A DNA stretch of 31,787 nt, from positions 1 to 31,787 of the forward strand of contig QFQW01000038.1 of the NCBI GenBank assembly GCA_003248755.1. The letters run 5' to 3'. This DNA is from Chryseobacterium sp. Lineage in GTDB: Bacteria > Bacteroidota > Bacteroidia > Flavobacteriales > Weeksellaceae. Position 1 is the stretch's first letter. Each line of letters starts with the position of its first letter. The notes under the pieces were generated by a model. That model was not told the origin of the DNA and ran no database searches. It was given only the letters and a program-made list of their open reading frames with translations. The translations under genes were made by a program, and so were the position numbers. This document shows positions 13,096 to 22,482 of this stretch, one piece after another.

Positions 13096-13788
13096 TTGAT
13101 AGCGGAAAAATCTCTTCTGTCTGCCGAAGCAATCAAAGTACAGGAGAAATTGGCCATCTTTTTAGCATTCGTTGCAGGCTATATCGACGCGACGGGATTG
13201 ATTAAATGGAAAACCTACGTTTCCTTTATGAGTGGGAATACCACACAATTAGGGGCAGCTTTTTCCAATGAGAAATTTGGAATCATCATTACATCAGTCA
13301 CAGTAATCGGAAGTTTTTTAATTGGAATTTATGCCGGAACCTGTTTATCATTATGGAAGAAATGCAGGATTAAGGTCATCGCTTTTTATATTGTTGCGGG
13401 AATTTTAATGTTTTATACTTTCATTAATTATTACTGTCAGGTTTCTGTGATTCCGTCCGTAGCCGTCATTGGTTTTGCAATGGGAATCATGAATACCATC
13501 GTAACTTCTGTTGGAAACCTGAAAGTAAACACGGATTTTGTAACAGGCACTTTAAACAGTCTTGCAAGAAATACCGCAATATTTACAATGAGCAATGATG
13601 AAAATGAGAAAAAAGAGTCTAAAGCCAATGCGATTCATCTTTTGCTGTTATGGGTAGGGTTTGTGTCGGGAGCTTTTACTTCTCCATTCTTAATCAATTT
13701 ATTAGGAAAATGGACTTTGCTTATACCTGCAGTTTTATTGCTAACTTGTAGTAGATTAATATCCAATTCATTAACACCAAAAAAATAA
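13096..13788 (+). CDS. DUF1275 (YoaK-family) membrane protein
   Basis: 230 residues with about six membrane helices. The family signature is the opening FLAFVAGYIDATGLIKWKTYVSFMSGNTTQLG, read in two parts as GYIDATG and FMSGNTTQ, plus IMNTIVTSVG and VTGTLNSLARN. The likely start is TTG at 13096, 5 nt after the bicupin stop; no ATG fits. DUF1275/YoaK proteins are inner-membrane proteins of unknown transport function. The position behind a bicupin suggests handling of oxalate, formate or a stress metabolite, which is inference. Confidence 0.85.
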   Translation: MIAEKSLLSAEAIKVQEKLAIFLAFVAGYIDATGLIKWKTYVSFMSGNTTQLGAAFSNEKFGIIITSVTVIGSFLIGIYAGTCLSLWKKCRIKVIAFYIVAGILMFYTFINYYCQVSVIPSVAVIGFAMGIMNTIVTSVGNLKVNTDFVTGTLNSLARNTAIFTMSNDENEKKESKANAIHLLLLWVGFVSGAFTSPFLINLLGKWTLLIPAVLLLTCSRLISNSLTPKK

Positions 13789-13793
13789 ACATT

Positions 13794-14255
13794 ATGTTAG
13801 CAAAAGGCACTGTTGCTCCCGATTTCACATTGTTTGCAACTCCCGACCAGAAAATCACACTCTCCGAGTTTAAAGGAAAAAACGTCATCCTTGCCTTTTA
13901 TCCAGCAGACTGGAGTCCCGTTTGCAGCGACCAAATGGCTTTGTACAATGAAACTTTAAAGTTCTTTCATAAATATGATGCCGAAATCTTCGGAATCTCT
14001 GTGGACAGCAAATGGTGTCATCTGGCATTTTCGCAATCAAGAAATTTACATTTTCCTTTGTTGGCAGATTTTGAAGCTAAGGGAGAAACTGCCAAAAAAT
14101 ATGGCGTTTATGACGATGAAGAAGGAGAATGCAAACGAGCATTATTTGTCATCGACAAAGATGGAATTATAGAATGGAGTTATCTGTCACCAACGGCCAT
14201 CAATCCGGGTGCCGACGGAATATTAGAAGCTTTAGAAACACTTAACACAAAATAA
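13794..14255 (+). CDS. Peroxiredoxin (AhpC/TSA-type)
   Basis: 153 residues. The thioredoxin-fold peroxiredoxin motif is PADWSPVCSDQ with peroxidatic Cys44; APDFTL near the N-terminus and FGISVDSKWCHLAF fit the AhpE/BCP-like group. A second Cys follows in DSKWCH and another in EGECKR, the latter a possible resolving residue. It reduces hydrogen peroxide or organic peroxides in the cytoplasm. It overlaps functionally with Dps, which has the same promoter type. The DsbA-like gene starts 2 nt after the stop. Confidence 0.9.
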   Translation: MLAKGTVAPDFTLFATPDQKITLSEFKGKNVILAFYPADWSPVCSDQMALYNETLKFFHKYDAEIFGISVDSKWCHLAFSQSRNLHFPLLADFEAKGETAKKYGVYDDEEGECKRALFVIDKDGIIEWSYLSPTAINPGADGILEALETLNTK

Positions 14256-14257
14256 CT

Positions 14258-14776
14258 ATGTCACTAAAACCAACAGTCAACAAAAATGACCACACACAGG
14301 GCAACGAAAATGCCGATTTGGTCATCGTAGAATACGGCGATTATCAATGTCCGTATTGCGGAGCAGCTTATCCTGTCCTGAAAGCATTGATGAAAGAATT
14401 TGGAGGTCAGGTAAAATTTGTTTTCAGAAATTTTCCTTTGTCGGAAATGCATCAATATGCAAGACCTGCCGCTATTGCAGCAGAAGCCGCCAATCTCCAG
14501 GGAAAATTCTGGGGAATGCACGATGCAATTTATGAAAATCAGGGAGCTCTGAATGAAAACTTTCTGATGAAACTGGCAGAAAAATTGAATTTGAATATTC
14601 CTCAGTTTGAGAAAGATTTGAGAAATCCGGGATTGGCTGAGAAAGTAGATTCAGATTTTGAAAGTGGTATTATAAGTGGTGTGAACGGAACGCCTTCATT
14701 CTTCGTAAATGATAAAAAATTCGATGGAAGTGCGATGGAATTGCTTCAGCTGATACGGGAGAATGCGGTTGAGTAA
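14258..14776 (+). CDS. DsbA-family thioredoxin-fold protein
   Basis: 172 residues with CPYC at Cys31-Cys34 (EYGDYQCPYCG), the helical insertion PAAIAAEAANLQGKFWGMHD, and the cis-Pro loop GVNGTPSFFVNDKKF. No signal peptide is visible, so a cytoplasmic oxidoreductase is expected rather than a periplasmic disulfide donor; such proteins may recycle peroxiredoxins. It is last in the operon. Downstream lies a dispersed repeat copy, where the accessory region begins. Confidence 0.9.
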   Translation: MSLKPTVNKNDHTQGNENADLVIVEYGDYQCPYCGAAYPVLKALMKEFGGQVKFVFRNFPLSEMHQYARPAAIAAEAANLQGKFWGMHDAIYENQGALNENFLMKLAEKLNLNIPQFEKDLRNPGLAEKVDSDFESGIISGVNGTPSFFVNDKKFDGSAMELLQLIRENAVE

Positions 14777-14819
14777 ACCACAAATCGAAGATTCGACGAA
14801 GTCAAAAGGCACAAAAGTT

Positions 14820-14938
14820 TGGTGATTATATACTTAACTGTACCACTAGCATCTTTATCTAAATTATGAGTTTTATTATTAAATACAAAATAAACTAGCT
14901 TCAACATAGGCACTTACTATTTTATATTTTGACTTGGT
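14820..14938 (-). repeat. Dispersed repeat, copy 1 (minus orientation)
   Basis: A segment of about 118 bp. On the minus strand it contains AGTCAAAATATAAAATAGTA and, further on, TTTAGATAAAGAT and TATATAATCAC. It aligns along its length with copy 3 (25358-25470) and partly with copy 2 (21715-21783). It is not clearly coding. Confidence 0.6.
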
Positions 14939-14962
14939 AAATTATAATATATCGTTACCGAA

Positions 14963-16078
14963 TTATTCCTTAGGTACTTCTCTCCAACTATAACTTTTGT
15001 GTACTATCTTCCATGCGCCCTGGTATTTCAGTATCAGGAAATAATCTGTAAAGATTCTGCCGGGTACAGAAATTTTTGCTTTTGCAATAGCTGCATCATT
15101 TTCTATATCAATGGAGATAATCTCACCTTTCCGATTGTTTTTTTCTCCCGCCTTGAAGTTCGAAATATATTGTTGGCCGGAACGAACCCATAAGGTATCT
15201 TTTGCCACAGTGTATAAATTGAAATCAGGATGGAATGCTTTTCTCAATCGTTCCGGCTGCCCGTTTGCGGTACCTTCTATATAATCCAAAAGTATCTCCC
15301 TGATCTGTTCAACATCGTTTTTCGGAGCTTGACCTTCAGAGAAACTTTTCTTTAATATAGAAACAACTTTATGAGCCACATTCGCTGCTGAGCTTGGATC
15401 TTGTCCTGTCACAAATCTGCCATCTACAATATAAAATCCATCATTCCCTTTTTCGGAACAGACAAACTTTCCTTTATTATTTTTGATAGCCTGATCTATG
15501 GAAAACGGAAATGCTTTGTAATACTCCATTTCTTTTTTTTCCAGATGATCAGGATAACCTGTGATTTTTTTTCCTGCATACAACGATTCTCCGTTTTCAT
15601 TTTTTAAGAAGGCAATACCGGCAGTTCCATGACAGATCGTGGAAATTACCCCATTTCTGTTGTAAATTCCAGCCGCAATTTTCTGAATATCTTTATCTTC
15701 CGGAACACCATACATCGCTGCGCCGCCGCCGCTATAAAAAATAGCATCATAGTTTTCGGCCGCTATTTCTGTTGGAATCATAGTATGTTCCAGCTTATCC
15801 ATAAACCAGCCATCATATAAATACCGTTTTTGTAAGCTGTCGGAAGTATTAATATATCCAACAGGGATTGGGCCGCCTTTTGGGCTTACGAAATCGACCA
15901 GATAGCCTGCCTTTTTAAAAACATCATAAGGAACAATGATCTCTTCAAAATGGTTGGAAGCATTGATCTTTGTATTGCCGTAATGATCCTGGTTGGAAGT
16001 TACAAATAGAATCTTGTTCTGGGCGTGGAAGTGTGATAAAGTCAGAAAAAAGATCATCATTAAAGACCTTTTTTTCAT
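14963..16078 (-). CDS. Secreted DJ-1/PfpI-type protein fused to an NTF2-like domain
   Basis: 371 residues from the ATG at 16078, which opens the signal peptide MKKRSLMMIFFLTLSHFHAQ. Residues 21-235 are a DJ-1/PfpI domain of the HSP31-like type: VPYDVFKKAGY, DFVSPKGGP, DAIFYSGGGAAMYG, and the nucleophile elbow STICHGTAG with Cys149. Residues 250-371 are an NTF2/SnoaL-like (lumazine-binding type) domain: IREILLDYIEGTANGQPERLRKAFHPDFNLY and ILKYQGAWKIVHKSY. The expected location is periplasm. HSP31-like members are glyoxalases or chaperones; the fused domain may bind a small molecule. A membrane AraC regulator lies upstream on the same strand. Confidence 0.85.
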   Translation of the reverse strand: MKKRSLMMIFFLTLSHFHAQNKILFVTSNQDHYGNTKINASNHFEEIIVPYDVFKKAGYLVDFVSPKGGPIPVGYINTSDSLQKRYLYDGWFMDKLEHTMIPTEIAAENYDAIFYSGGGAAMYGVPEDKDIQKIAAGIYNRNGVISTICHGTAGIAFLKNENGESLYAGKKITGYPDHLEKKEMEYYKAFPFSIDQAIKNNKGKFVCSEKGNDGFYIVDGRFVTGQDPSSAANVAHKVVSILKKSFSEGQAPKNDVEQIREILLDYIEGTANGQPERLRKAFHPDFNLYTVAKDTLWVRSGQQYISNFKAGEKNNRKGEIISIDIENDAAIAKAKISVPGRIFTDYFLILKYQGAWKIVHKSYSWREVPKE

Positions 16079-16200
16079 TGTATTGATTTGACTGCAATTG
16101 ATCATAGTTTCATAAATTAAATTCTTTACAAAACTGATAAACTTTGCATCAACATTAGTTTTAGCCTATCAATTCGGAGTTCTGATTTATAAAACTGTAC

Positions 16201-17223
16201 TTAACCGATTTTGGATCGCTGAAATTCTGAAGGCGTTTTTCCCGTTATTTTCTTAAATGCCGTAAAAAAGGAAGATTTAGAACTAAAGCCACTTTCATAG
16301 CCTATGCTTTCTACAGAATAATTGCTATTGTTTCGCAGAAGTACTTTTGCTTTTTCAATTCTATGCTCGTTGATAAAGGTAGAAAAGGATTTGTTCAATC
16401 TCTCATTAAGATATTGCGATAATATATGTTTGGATATTTTCAGCTCTTTTGCAGCCTGGTCAAGTGTAAGGTCAGGGTTGAGGAACATTTCTTTTTCGAT
16501 GACAGAAGGTAATAACTTCTCAATTCTACTAATATTTATCTCACTGATCACTTTGTTTTTGTACCGTTCTTTTTCCTGATAAAAAATAGGCTGTTTTGAA
16601 TTCCTGAATATGATCAACAGAATAACAAGATAAAATAAAAATGAAAAAGACAAAGCTCCTACAATATATGAGGTGTATGCAGCCGTGCTGTAGGCCAGCC
16701 AGATCAGAAAAATACAGATTACAATACTTAGCTGCCAAATATCGATATTAACTAATTTCTGTTTGTCTTTTATCTTCCCGATAATTGGTTTTATATATTG
16801 TAAAGATGCAACGATATAGATCAACCATTGGAGATAGATACCTCTGACGATCCATTGGCTCCAAAGTTCCCGATATTCAGAATAAGGATATAAAATACCC
16901 AAAAGACCAACAACAATAATAAATGGAACAATATGGATGATCCGGTTTGTTTTTCGGTCATAGGAAATATATAAATACAAAGATGGTCCTACAAGAACGC
17001 AGGCTGAAAGACCTATCTGAATGAAAACATCCGACAAATGAGGGTTGAAATGAAAGAAAACGGATTTAATAACCCGAATGCTCAACATCAGGATCAAAAG
17101 AGCTAAAAAATAATATCGGTTTCCTCTCTTTTTAGCTACCAGACTAAAATACACCGCAAGCAATACTCCGTTGAAAGCTCCTAACAGACTGAAAAAAAAT
17201 AATATTTCGTTGGTTGGACTCAA
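16201..17223 (-). CDS. Membrane-anchored AraC-family regulator
   Basis: 340 residues. The N-terminal 210 residues form about seven membrane helices (EILFFFSLLGAFNGVLLAVY, IGLSACVLVGPSLYLYI and others). The C-terminal AraC domain is LTLDQAAKELKISKHILSQYLNERL and then SIGYESGFSSKSSFFTAFKKITGKTPSEF. Such 7-TM/AraC proteins sense something at the membrane and regulate neighbouring genes. The nearest candidates are the DJ-1/NTF2 gene and the CocE-type hydrolase on either side, all on the same strand. The ligand is unknown. Confidence 0.9.
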   Translation of the reverse strand: MSPTNEILFFFSLLGAFNGVLLAVYFSLVAKKRGNRYYFLALLILMLSIRVIKSVFFHFNPHLSDVFIQIGLSACVLVGPSLYLYISYDRKTNRIIHIVPFIIVVGLLGILYPYSEYRELWSQWIVRGIYLQWLIYIVASLQYIKPIIGKIKDKQKLVNIDIWQLSIVICIFLIWLAYSTAAYTSYIVGALSFSFLFYLVILLIIFRNSKQPIFYQEKERYKNKVISEINISRIEKLLPSVIEKEMFLNPDLTLDQAAKELKISKHILSQYLNERLNKSFSTFINEHRIEKAKVLLRNNSNYSVESIGYESGFSSKSSFFTAFKKITGKTPSEFQRSKIG

Positions 17224-17357
17224 TGTTGGGGCTTTTTTTAATGTCTGGCTAAATTACAAATAGGAAACGAAACGTTATCAGGAAAAATATAACTGATCAG
17301 GCTCTAAAAATCATAAAATCCCCTTTTATTGTTGAGAATATGATAAAATTATATTAA

Positions 17358-19103
17358 TTATTTCAAAACAGGAATTTCAACAAAACTATCGTTAAACCAA
17401 TTTATGATCAACGGTTCTTTTGCATCGGCAATGGTTTCGGAAGTTACTGTTTTCCCGCTTCCGTAATTCAGTTCCGAGAAAGCGTTTTTATTGACGTTCA
17501 ACACAATAACCAATCGGCTTCCTTTCTGCAGCTGTTTGCTGGTCAGATGTGTATTTTCAAATGTGATGGTTTCTTTTTTACCGGGAGTCAGCAATTGTCG
17601 TTTAGTATTGTCTTTGGCATAGCTTGCACGACCGATATAATAGGAAAGATGAAAATATTGGCCTTCCGGTGTGAGTTCGTAAAGGGTTAGCCCCACATCT
17701 ACATCTTTTTTATTGATACTCAGCTTTATATTTCCGAGAAATGATCCGTTTATGAGCATCGCATCCAGAGGCTCGCTTATAAAAACATAACCATTACCGG
17801 CTACACTTTCCCGAATAATAGGATCTGGATAATAATCATTATTGCTGGTTGTACGGTCTGCAAAATCTACTTTCTGGATCAAATATTTATGGGGTTCAGG
17901 TTTATTTGGGCTCAGCAAATACTCCTTCTCGCTGACTTTAGAAGAACTTAGATAAAATTTTAAATAACTATTATGCATAGTCTCCAGTGAAGTAGCGCTT
18001 CGCCATTCATCAGTTCCCATTACCTGATAATTGATCTTATCTTTCAGAAAAGAAGGTTTTTCTGTACCTTTCAGAATATAATCCAACCATTGATATGTGT
18101 AATCTTTAATCGGAAACAAAGCATTTTTACTAACCGTATATCCGTTGATGATCTCCTGTCCCCCCATCTGTGTTCCAAAATGTCCATAAGGACCAATCAC
18201 CAGATAAACAGGCGTCTGAGGACTGTATTTATTGAGCTCACGCAAGTAGTAAATCCCTGAATTCTGGGAATCATTATAATAACCGTCAAATGCCAGTACA
18301 GGAATACTAATCCTGGCAAAATCTTTTTTATACGGAGCCATATTCTGCCAATAAGTATCAAATGCAGGATGACTAATCCAACGTTGAAAAAGTCGATTCG
18401 GTGTACCATCAATACTATCCATTTTATGATAGGCAGCTCCGGTTTCCCACCATTTGAACATCATATTTCGGAACCTTTGACGGTCATCACCCGTTTTATT
18501 ATCCAGATATTTATTGTTTCCCACATAAAAAGACCATTCGTAATTGGGATTGATAAAAATATTGTTTTCCATGGGAAGTCCCATTCCGGGGCGGTTGGCA
18601 ACATACGGAACAATCGTTTTCAGGGCAGGATGAAGATTTTTAGCTGCCGCCCATTGTGTGAAGCCATTGTAGCTTCCTCCATACATTCCTATTTTACCAT
18701 TGCACCATGCCTGTCTGCTGATCCAGTCAATAACATCATAGGCATCTTTTCCATCGGTTTCGTAGGGATAAATCTCAGATTTGCTGAAACGTTTTCCCCT
18801 TGTATAAGCCATAACACCTACATATCCTCTATCCGCAGCTTCTTTAAGCGATTGTATATCGCGTCCCTGATCCCGCACATAGATTGTGAACTGCAATACT
18901 ACAGGTCTCGGAACACTATCATTTTTTTTGCGCACGACCATTGTAGAAATCTCCGCTCCGTCTCTTGTACGAATCATCACACTATCCTGAATGCTGTATA
19001 TACTTTCCTTTTCCTGCTGCCTGCCCCATAATGTTTGTTGAGCCTGCATTGAAAAGAATGACAGCCATACAAGAGTAAAAGCCAACATCATTTTATTTAA
19101 CAT
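17358..19103 (-). CDS. Secreted CocE/NonD-family hydrolase
   Basis: 581 residues with an N-terminal signal (MLNKMMLAFTLVWLSFFSMQAQ). It is an S15/CocE alpha/beta hydrolase: DSVMIRTRDGAEIST, RGYVGVMAYTRGKRFS, the nucleophile Ser144 in GMYGGSYNGF, acid in LAFDGYYND, His in IGPYGHFG, then the C-terminal jelly-roll (DPIIRESVAGNGYVFISEPL, KGSRLVIVLNVNKNAFSELN). Members cleave acyl esters, amides or X-Pro peptides, and the specificity is not readable. The length matches the family. It stands alone with gaps of 134 and 122 nt. Confidence 0.9.
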   Translation of the reverse strand: MLNKMMLAFTLVWLSFFSMQAQQTLWGRQQEKESIYSIQDSVMIRTRDGAEISTMVVRKKNDSVPRPVVLQFTIYVRDQGRDIQSLKEAADRGYVGVMAYTRGKRFSKSEIYPYETDGKDAYDVIDWISRQAWCNGKIGMYGGSYNGFTQWAAAKNLHPALKTIVPYVANRPGMGLPMENNIFINPNYEWSFYVGNNKYLDNKTGDDRQRFRNMMFKWWETGAAYHKMDSIDGTPNRLFQRWISHPAFDTYWQNMAPYKKDFARISIPVLAFDGYYNDSQNSGIYYLRELNKYSPQTPVYLVIGPYGHFGTQMGGQEIINGYTVSKNALFPIKDYTYQWLDYILKGTEKPSFLKDKINYQVMGTDEWRSATSLETMHNSYLKFYLSSSKVSEKEYLLSPNKPEPHKYLIQKVDFADRTTSNNDYYPDPIIRESVAGNGYVFISEPLDAMLINGSFLGNIKLSINKKDVDVGLTLYELTPEGQYFHLSYYIGRASYAKDNTKRQLLTPGKKETITFENTHLTSKQLQKGSRLVIVLNVNKNAFSELNYGSGKTVTSETIADAKEPLIINWFNDSFVEIPVLK

Positions 19104-19225
19104 ATTTATTTTTTTGAGTTGAAAATCTATTAACTGTTTACAGGTTGCTATTTAATTTTCATTTTTGATAGATTCATAAATTCGGTTTAAGGCTTTGTAC
19201 AATATGTATGATATCTGGCTTCATT

Positions 19226-20566
19226 TTATTTTGTCCTATCGATAGTTTCCTCATATCCATCATCCCAATACATTTTAATAGTGTTACATATATCGTTGCT
19301 GTCAGTTATAAACTCTACTTGATAGTCACTGCCTATTTGGAATAAATTTGATGTTACGGCTATTGCTTTTTTGGGGTCATTACTTTTTTGATTGGTGTCT
19401 CTAAACATCAATTGATTCTCCGAAAGAGTAATTTCAAATTCCTGAAATCGCCCAATAAACTTTGTCAACTCTGTTGGATTGATGATTAAATTTGAAGATT
19501 TTGATTTATTAAAATTGATTTGCCAGATAATTTTCCTTTTCTCATTTTCATTTTTTTCGGTCAATAGCTTTTGATTCAGGAAGTGATTTTGAGCAGTCAA
19601 AATACAATTGTTGTCTTCTGTTTTAATGTCAGGAATTACGCCAACGCCCTCCCAATCAGTTTTTGTAGTCATATTTTCTCCGCGTAAATAGGGAATAAAT
19701 GCTACAAAGCCATTCCCTATGCTGAAACTTCTTGTTGCATGAGCACCGCCTCGTGATGTATTGCCAATGATAACTGCCTTTTTCATACTTTGTAAAGTAT
19801 AGGCAAAACTTTCGGCTGCTGAAAAGGTTCTGTTGCTGATTAGTATGTACAGAGGCATTTTTAGTTTTAAGCCGTTTGTTATTTCCTTTTTATTTTCAAC
19901 ATAAGAATTTGACCATTTATTTTCGATTCTGTTATAGGTTTTCCCTGTGTACGTTTTTACAGGAAAAAAGTAACTTAGGATTTCTTCTGACATTTTACCA
20001 TTACCTCCGAAATTATTTCTTAGATCAATGATCAATCCGTCTGCATGAGAAATAAACTGCATTGCTGAATTGACTGTTTTTCTTGCAGAAGGACTGGAAA
20101 CAGCAAAGTTTGTAAATTCTATGTAGCCGATGTTTGAAGGCAGAATTTCTAACTTTTTAAAATAGAAATTTTGTTTTTCATCTTTTTTAATTTGTTCCGC
20201 TAAAATTGCATTTGAACCTTTTTTATTCTCAAGGAATTTTATAATGTCTTTTTCTAATTGGGGATTATATTCAATTCGCAAATGATTGTCTTTGTTTACA
20301 GAGCGAAGTATTTTTTGGATTTCATTGGCAAATTGGTTTGGGTCTGTGATAGAACTAAATATATTGTTTTGATTTTGTTGCTTCAAAAGGTCTGACATCA
20401 CTTTTGCCTTATCAGGGAAAACATAGTTATTGGTCAGCGAATTACAAATGCCATTTAAAACTTCTATTTTCATCAAACTGTCAATCGTTGGACGTTCAGT
20501 ATTTTGAGCAAAAAGAAGTTGTCCAATAAAAATGAGTAAGCCCATTAAAATGTTTTTCTGTATCAT
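19226..20566 (-). CDS. Secreted S41-family (tail-specific type) peptidase
   Basis: 446 residues with a signal peptide (MIQKNILMGLLIFIGQLLFA). An N-terminal helical region resembles IRBP-type S41 proteins (NNYVFPDKAKVMSDLL). The peptidase core is IGYIEFTNFAVSS, GLIIDLRNNFGGNG, the Ser region ISNRTFSAAESFAYTLQ, and NTSRGGAHATRSFSIG followed by WEGVGVIPDI. The C-terminal about 110 residues form a small beta domain. There is no PDZ domain, which fits the IRBP-like group. Probably periplasmic; the target is unknown. A small secreted protein lies upstream on the same strand (44-nt gap), likely the same transcript. Confidence 0.85.
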   Translation of the reverse strand: MIQKNILMGLLIFIGQLLFAQNTERPTIDSLMKIEVLNGICNSLTNNYVFPDKAKVMSDLLKQQNQNNIFSSITDPNQFANEIQKILRSVNKDNHLRIEYNPQLEKDIIKFLENKKGSNAILAEQIKKDEKQNFYFKKLEILPSNIGYIEFTNFAVSSPSARKTVNSAMQFISHADGLIIDLRNNFGGNGKMSEEILSYFFPVKTYTGKTYNRIENKWSNSYVENKKEITNGLKLKMPLYILISNRTFSAAESFAYTLQSMKKAVIIGNTSRGGAHATRSFSIGNGFVAFIPYLRGENMTTKTDWEGVGVIPDIKTEDNNCILTAQNHFLNQKLLTEKNENEKRKIIWQINFNKSKSSNLIINPTELTKFIGRFQEFEITLSENQLMFRDTNQKSNDPKKAIAVTSNLFQIGSDYQVEFITDSNDICNTIKMYWDDGYEETIDRTK

Positions 20567-20610
20567 TCACTGTCCATTTTTAAAATCATTGATAAGCTTC
20601 TGAGCTTAGA

Positions 20611-21129
20611 TTAATCATGCTGTTTTTTGTAAACATATTCATGCCTTTTAATCCATGTAGTTTCTCCGGAAAAAAGGACATCTTTCTGTGTGGAGAACGA
20701 CGTATTGCCCAATATGTAAGTCTGTCTTATGGTTGCTTTCTTGCCATCGTTCCCATCCTTACCTTCTTTTTCGGTGATGATTCTCATATCGCCCTTATGA
20801 AGTTTTGTTCTGGAAACCAGCTTTTCTTTACCAATGTATTGTCCATCTTTTGAAATGGTAATGGTATCGGTTTTATTAGCACTTTTTTCTTTGGGATAAG
20901 TATGAACGAAAAGAAACTCATTGGTGTTGGGAATTCTTTTTATCTCAAGATCCGCAGACATCGTATAAGGTTTTCCGGAGCTGTAATCCAGATAGGTTAA
21001 TTGTCCTGTCCAGTTTCCTTCAACCTTAATAAAATCATTGATTAGCCGATTCGATTTTTTCTGAGCCTGGGTCAATGTTGCTATTAACAAGCAGAAACCA
21101 ATAATTAGAATGTTTTTTAATTGTTTCAT
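20611..21129 (-). CDS. Secreted hypothetical protein, lipocalin-like beta barrel
   Basis: 172 residues with a signal peptide (MKQLKNILIIGFCLLIATLTQA). The mature part begins FIKVEGNWTGQLTYLDYSSGK and has regularly alternating beta strands (YTMSADLEIKRI, NEFLFVHTYP, QTYILGNTSFSTQK), which suggests a small lipocalin/DUF4488-type barrel. There are no catalytic residues to name. Likely cotranscribed with the S41 peptidase. Confidence 0.65.
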   Translation of the reverse strand: MKQLKNILIIGFCLLIATLTQAQKKSNRLINDFIKVEGNWTGQLTYLDYSSGKPYTMSADLEIKRIPNTNEFLFVHTYPKEKSANKTDTITISKDGQYIGKEKLVSRTKLHKGDMRIITEKEGKDGNDGKKATIRQTYILGNTSFSTQKDVLFSGETTWIKRHEYVYKKQHD

Positions 21130-21237
21130 ATTAATTTTTTTGATTAATTAATTTCACTTATATAAATCTTTCAACATTTTACCGCCTCAGAATAGGAAAT
21201 AGATTCTGTGATTTTTAGTTTATAATTAAGACAATTA

Positions 21238-21516
21238 TCATTTCAGAACTATTACATTTCTGACCGGAACAATCCAGAAAACAAGCAAAGGAAAAAATAT
21301 ATTTCGATAATTTCCTTTCAGGAAAAGCTTTAAGGGAATATTAAATATTTTAACCGAAACCAAAGCACCGATAGCAGAACCAATCCCTCGGAATAAAATT
21401 CTTATAAATTCATTGTCGGCAAAATCAAATAGATTTGTTTTCACTGCCAAAAAGCGAAGCAGAATGGCAATAGCATAAAAAACGATAATGCTGACAAGTC
21501 GTTTTCTTTCTTTCAT
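21238..21516 (-). CDS. Small membrane protein, perhaps a CPBP-protease N-terminal remnant
   Basis: 92 residues from the ATG at 21516 (MKERKRLVSIIVFYAIAIL). It has two or three hydrophobic stretches: SIIVFYAIAILLRFLAV, GIGSAIGALVSVKIF and IFFPLLVFWIVPV. The pattern resembles the first helices of CPBP intramembrane proteases, but the catalytic EExxxR segment is missing and the frame stops at VRNVIVLK. Probably a truncated gene at the edge of a rearranged segment; a genuine small membrane protein cannot be excluded. Confidence 0.45.
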   Translation of the reverse strand: MKERKRLVSIIVFYAIAILLRFLAVKTNLFDFADNEFIRILFRGIGSAIGALVSVKIFNIPLKLFLKGNYRNIFFPLLVFWIVPVRNVIVLK

Positions 21517-21714
21517 ATTTTTTTTAATTATATCATCCAAAATTAATTATAAGAAAGCCAAAACCACTTGACGATGGGTAAGTTTTACTTCCAAGTAACT
21601 CTTTTTCTGAGACGGCTTAGGCTTTTGGCAGTTAATACGTTTGATTTTAAAAAATAAAAAATATATCAGCAACTAACAAATTTCCAGACTTCCGGCAGTA
21701 AAACCAATAATTGC

Positions 21715-21783
21715 TTTTATTTAATAGTAAAACTCATAGTTTAGATTAAGATTACCATCTGGTACAGCTAGGTATATAATCAC
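21715..21783 (+). repeat. Dispersed repeat, copy 2 (plus orientation)
   Basis: A 65-bp match to copy 1 in opposite orientation (shared AAACTCATA, TTTAGAT, GGTACAG and TATATAATCAC at the same spacing). Together with copy 1 it brackets 14.94-21.72 kb as inverted repeats. It abuts the end of a truncated AraC gene. Confidence 0.55.
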
Positions 21784-21793
21784 GAAAGTTAAT

Positions 21794-22063
21794 TCAGGGA
21801 TCAATAATGCCAAATTCCAAAATCTGGTGAATTTGGCCTGGTCGGATAAGAGTAACTGTCTTTAAAGGGACATCTTCAAAGTCTATTTTAAATTTAACAG
21901 ATCCATCCACAAAGACAATCAACATGTAATGCAGGTCTCTATGAGGGCTAAAAACGTCATGGGCATCATCTCCCCTTTCGCTTTCCATGTTATGAATAAT
22001 AATCCCTCCACTTGCCAGTGGAGAGAGATCGTAGCGGTTAATATATTCTTTTTTCTTTCTCAA
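21794..22063 (-). pseudogene. Truncated AraC-family regulator, sensor (cupin) part only
   Basis: 89 residues matching the N-terminal cupin half of AraC regulators: SPLASGGIIIHNME, SPHRDLHYMLIVFVDGSVKF, VTLIRPGQIHQILE. The frame ends at GIIDP, next to repeat copy 2, and the DNA-binding half is absent. A normal protein would have about 290 residues. Recombination at the repeat is the likely cause. A TAACTTTA box upstream suggests the promoter survives. 22064-22482 shows no gene and is very AT-rich. Confidence 0.6.
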
Positions 22064-22482
22064 TTTTTAAGATTGCATAACTGATTCGCTAAACTTTGTA
22101 AAGTTACATTTTATTTGAGTGTACTCAGATATGTTATTGTCATTTAAGAATATGCTATTTAGTGTCAAAGCATAAAAACGAGAAATAATTCCCAAAGCCA
22201 ATAACTGCCAACTCTCAATAATCACTAGGAGTTACCTATTTTCATTTTTCTAACATTAAAACTCAAAAATAATACAGGAAGACAATTTAAAAGAGCTTGT
22301 ATGGAAAAGTAAAATATGATGAATAATTCTACACAAATTATTTGTAGTTTATTTTATGATTTTAATTATTGTAAGGATTCTTATTTATAGTAGCTGTTTT
22401 AGCGTGGACTTACGTACTTGAAATTGCAAAAGATAGAAGATATTTTTTCTTGCATCCAATGAAGTACATTTTTATTTTAAGG

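Noticed and set aside
22064..22482. Possible further gene between the truncated AraC and the small membrane protein
   Set aside because: All frames are short and broken; only AT-rich sequence with a possible promoter was seen.
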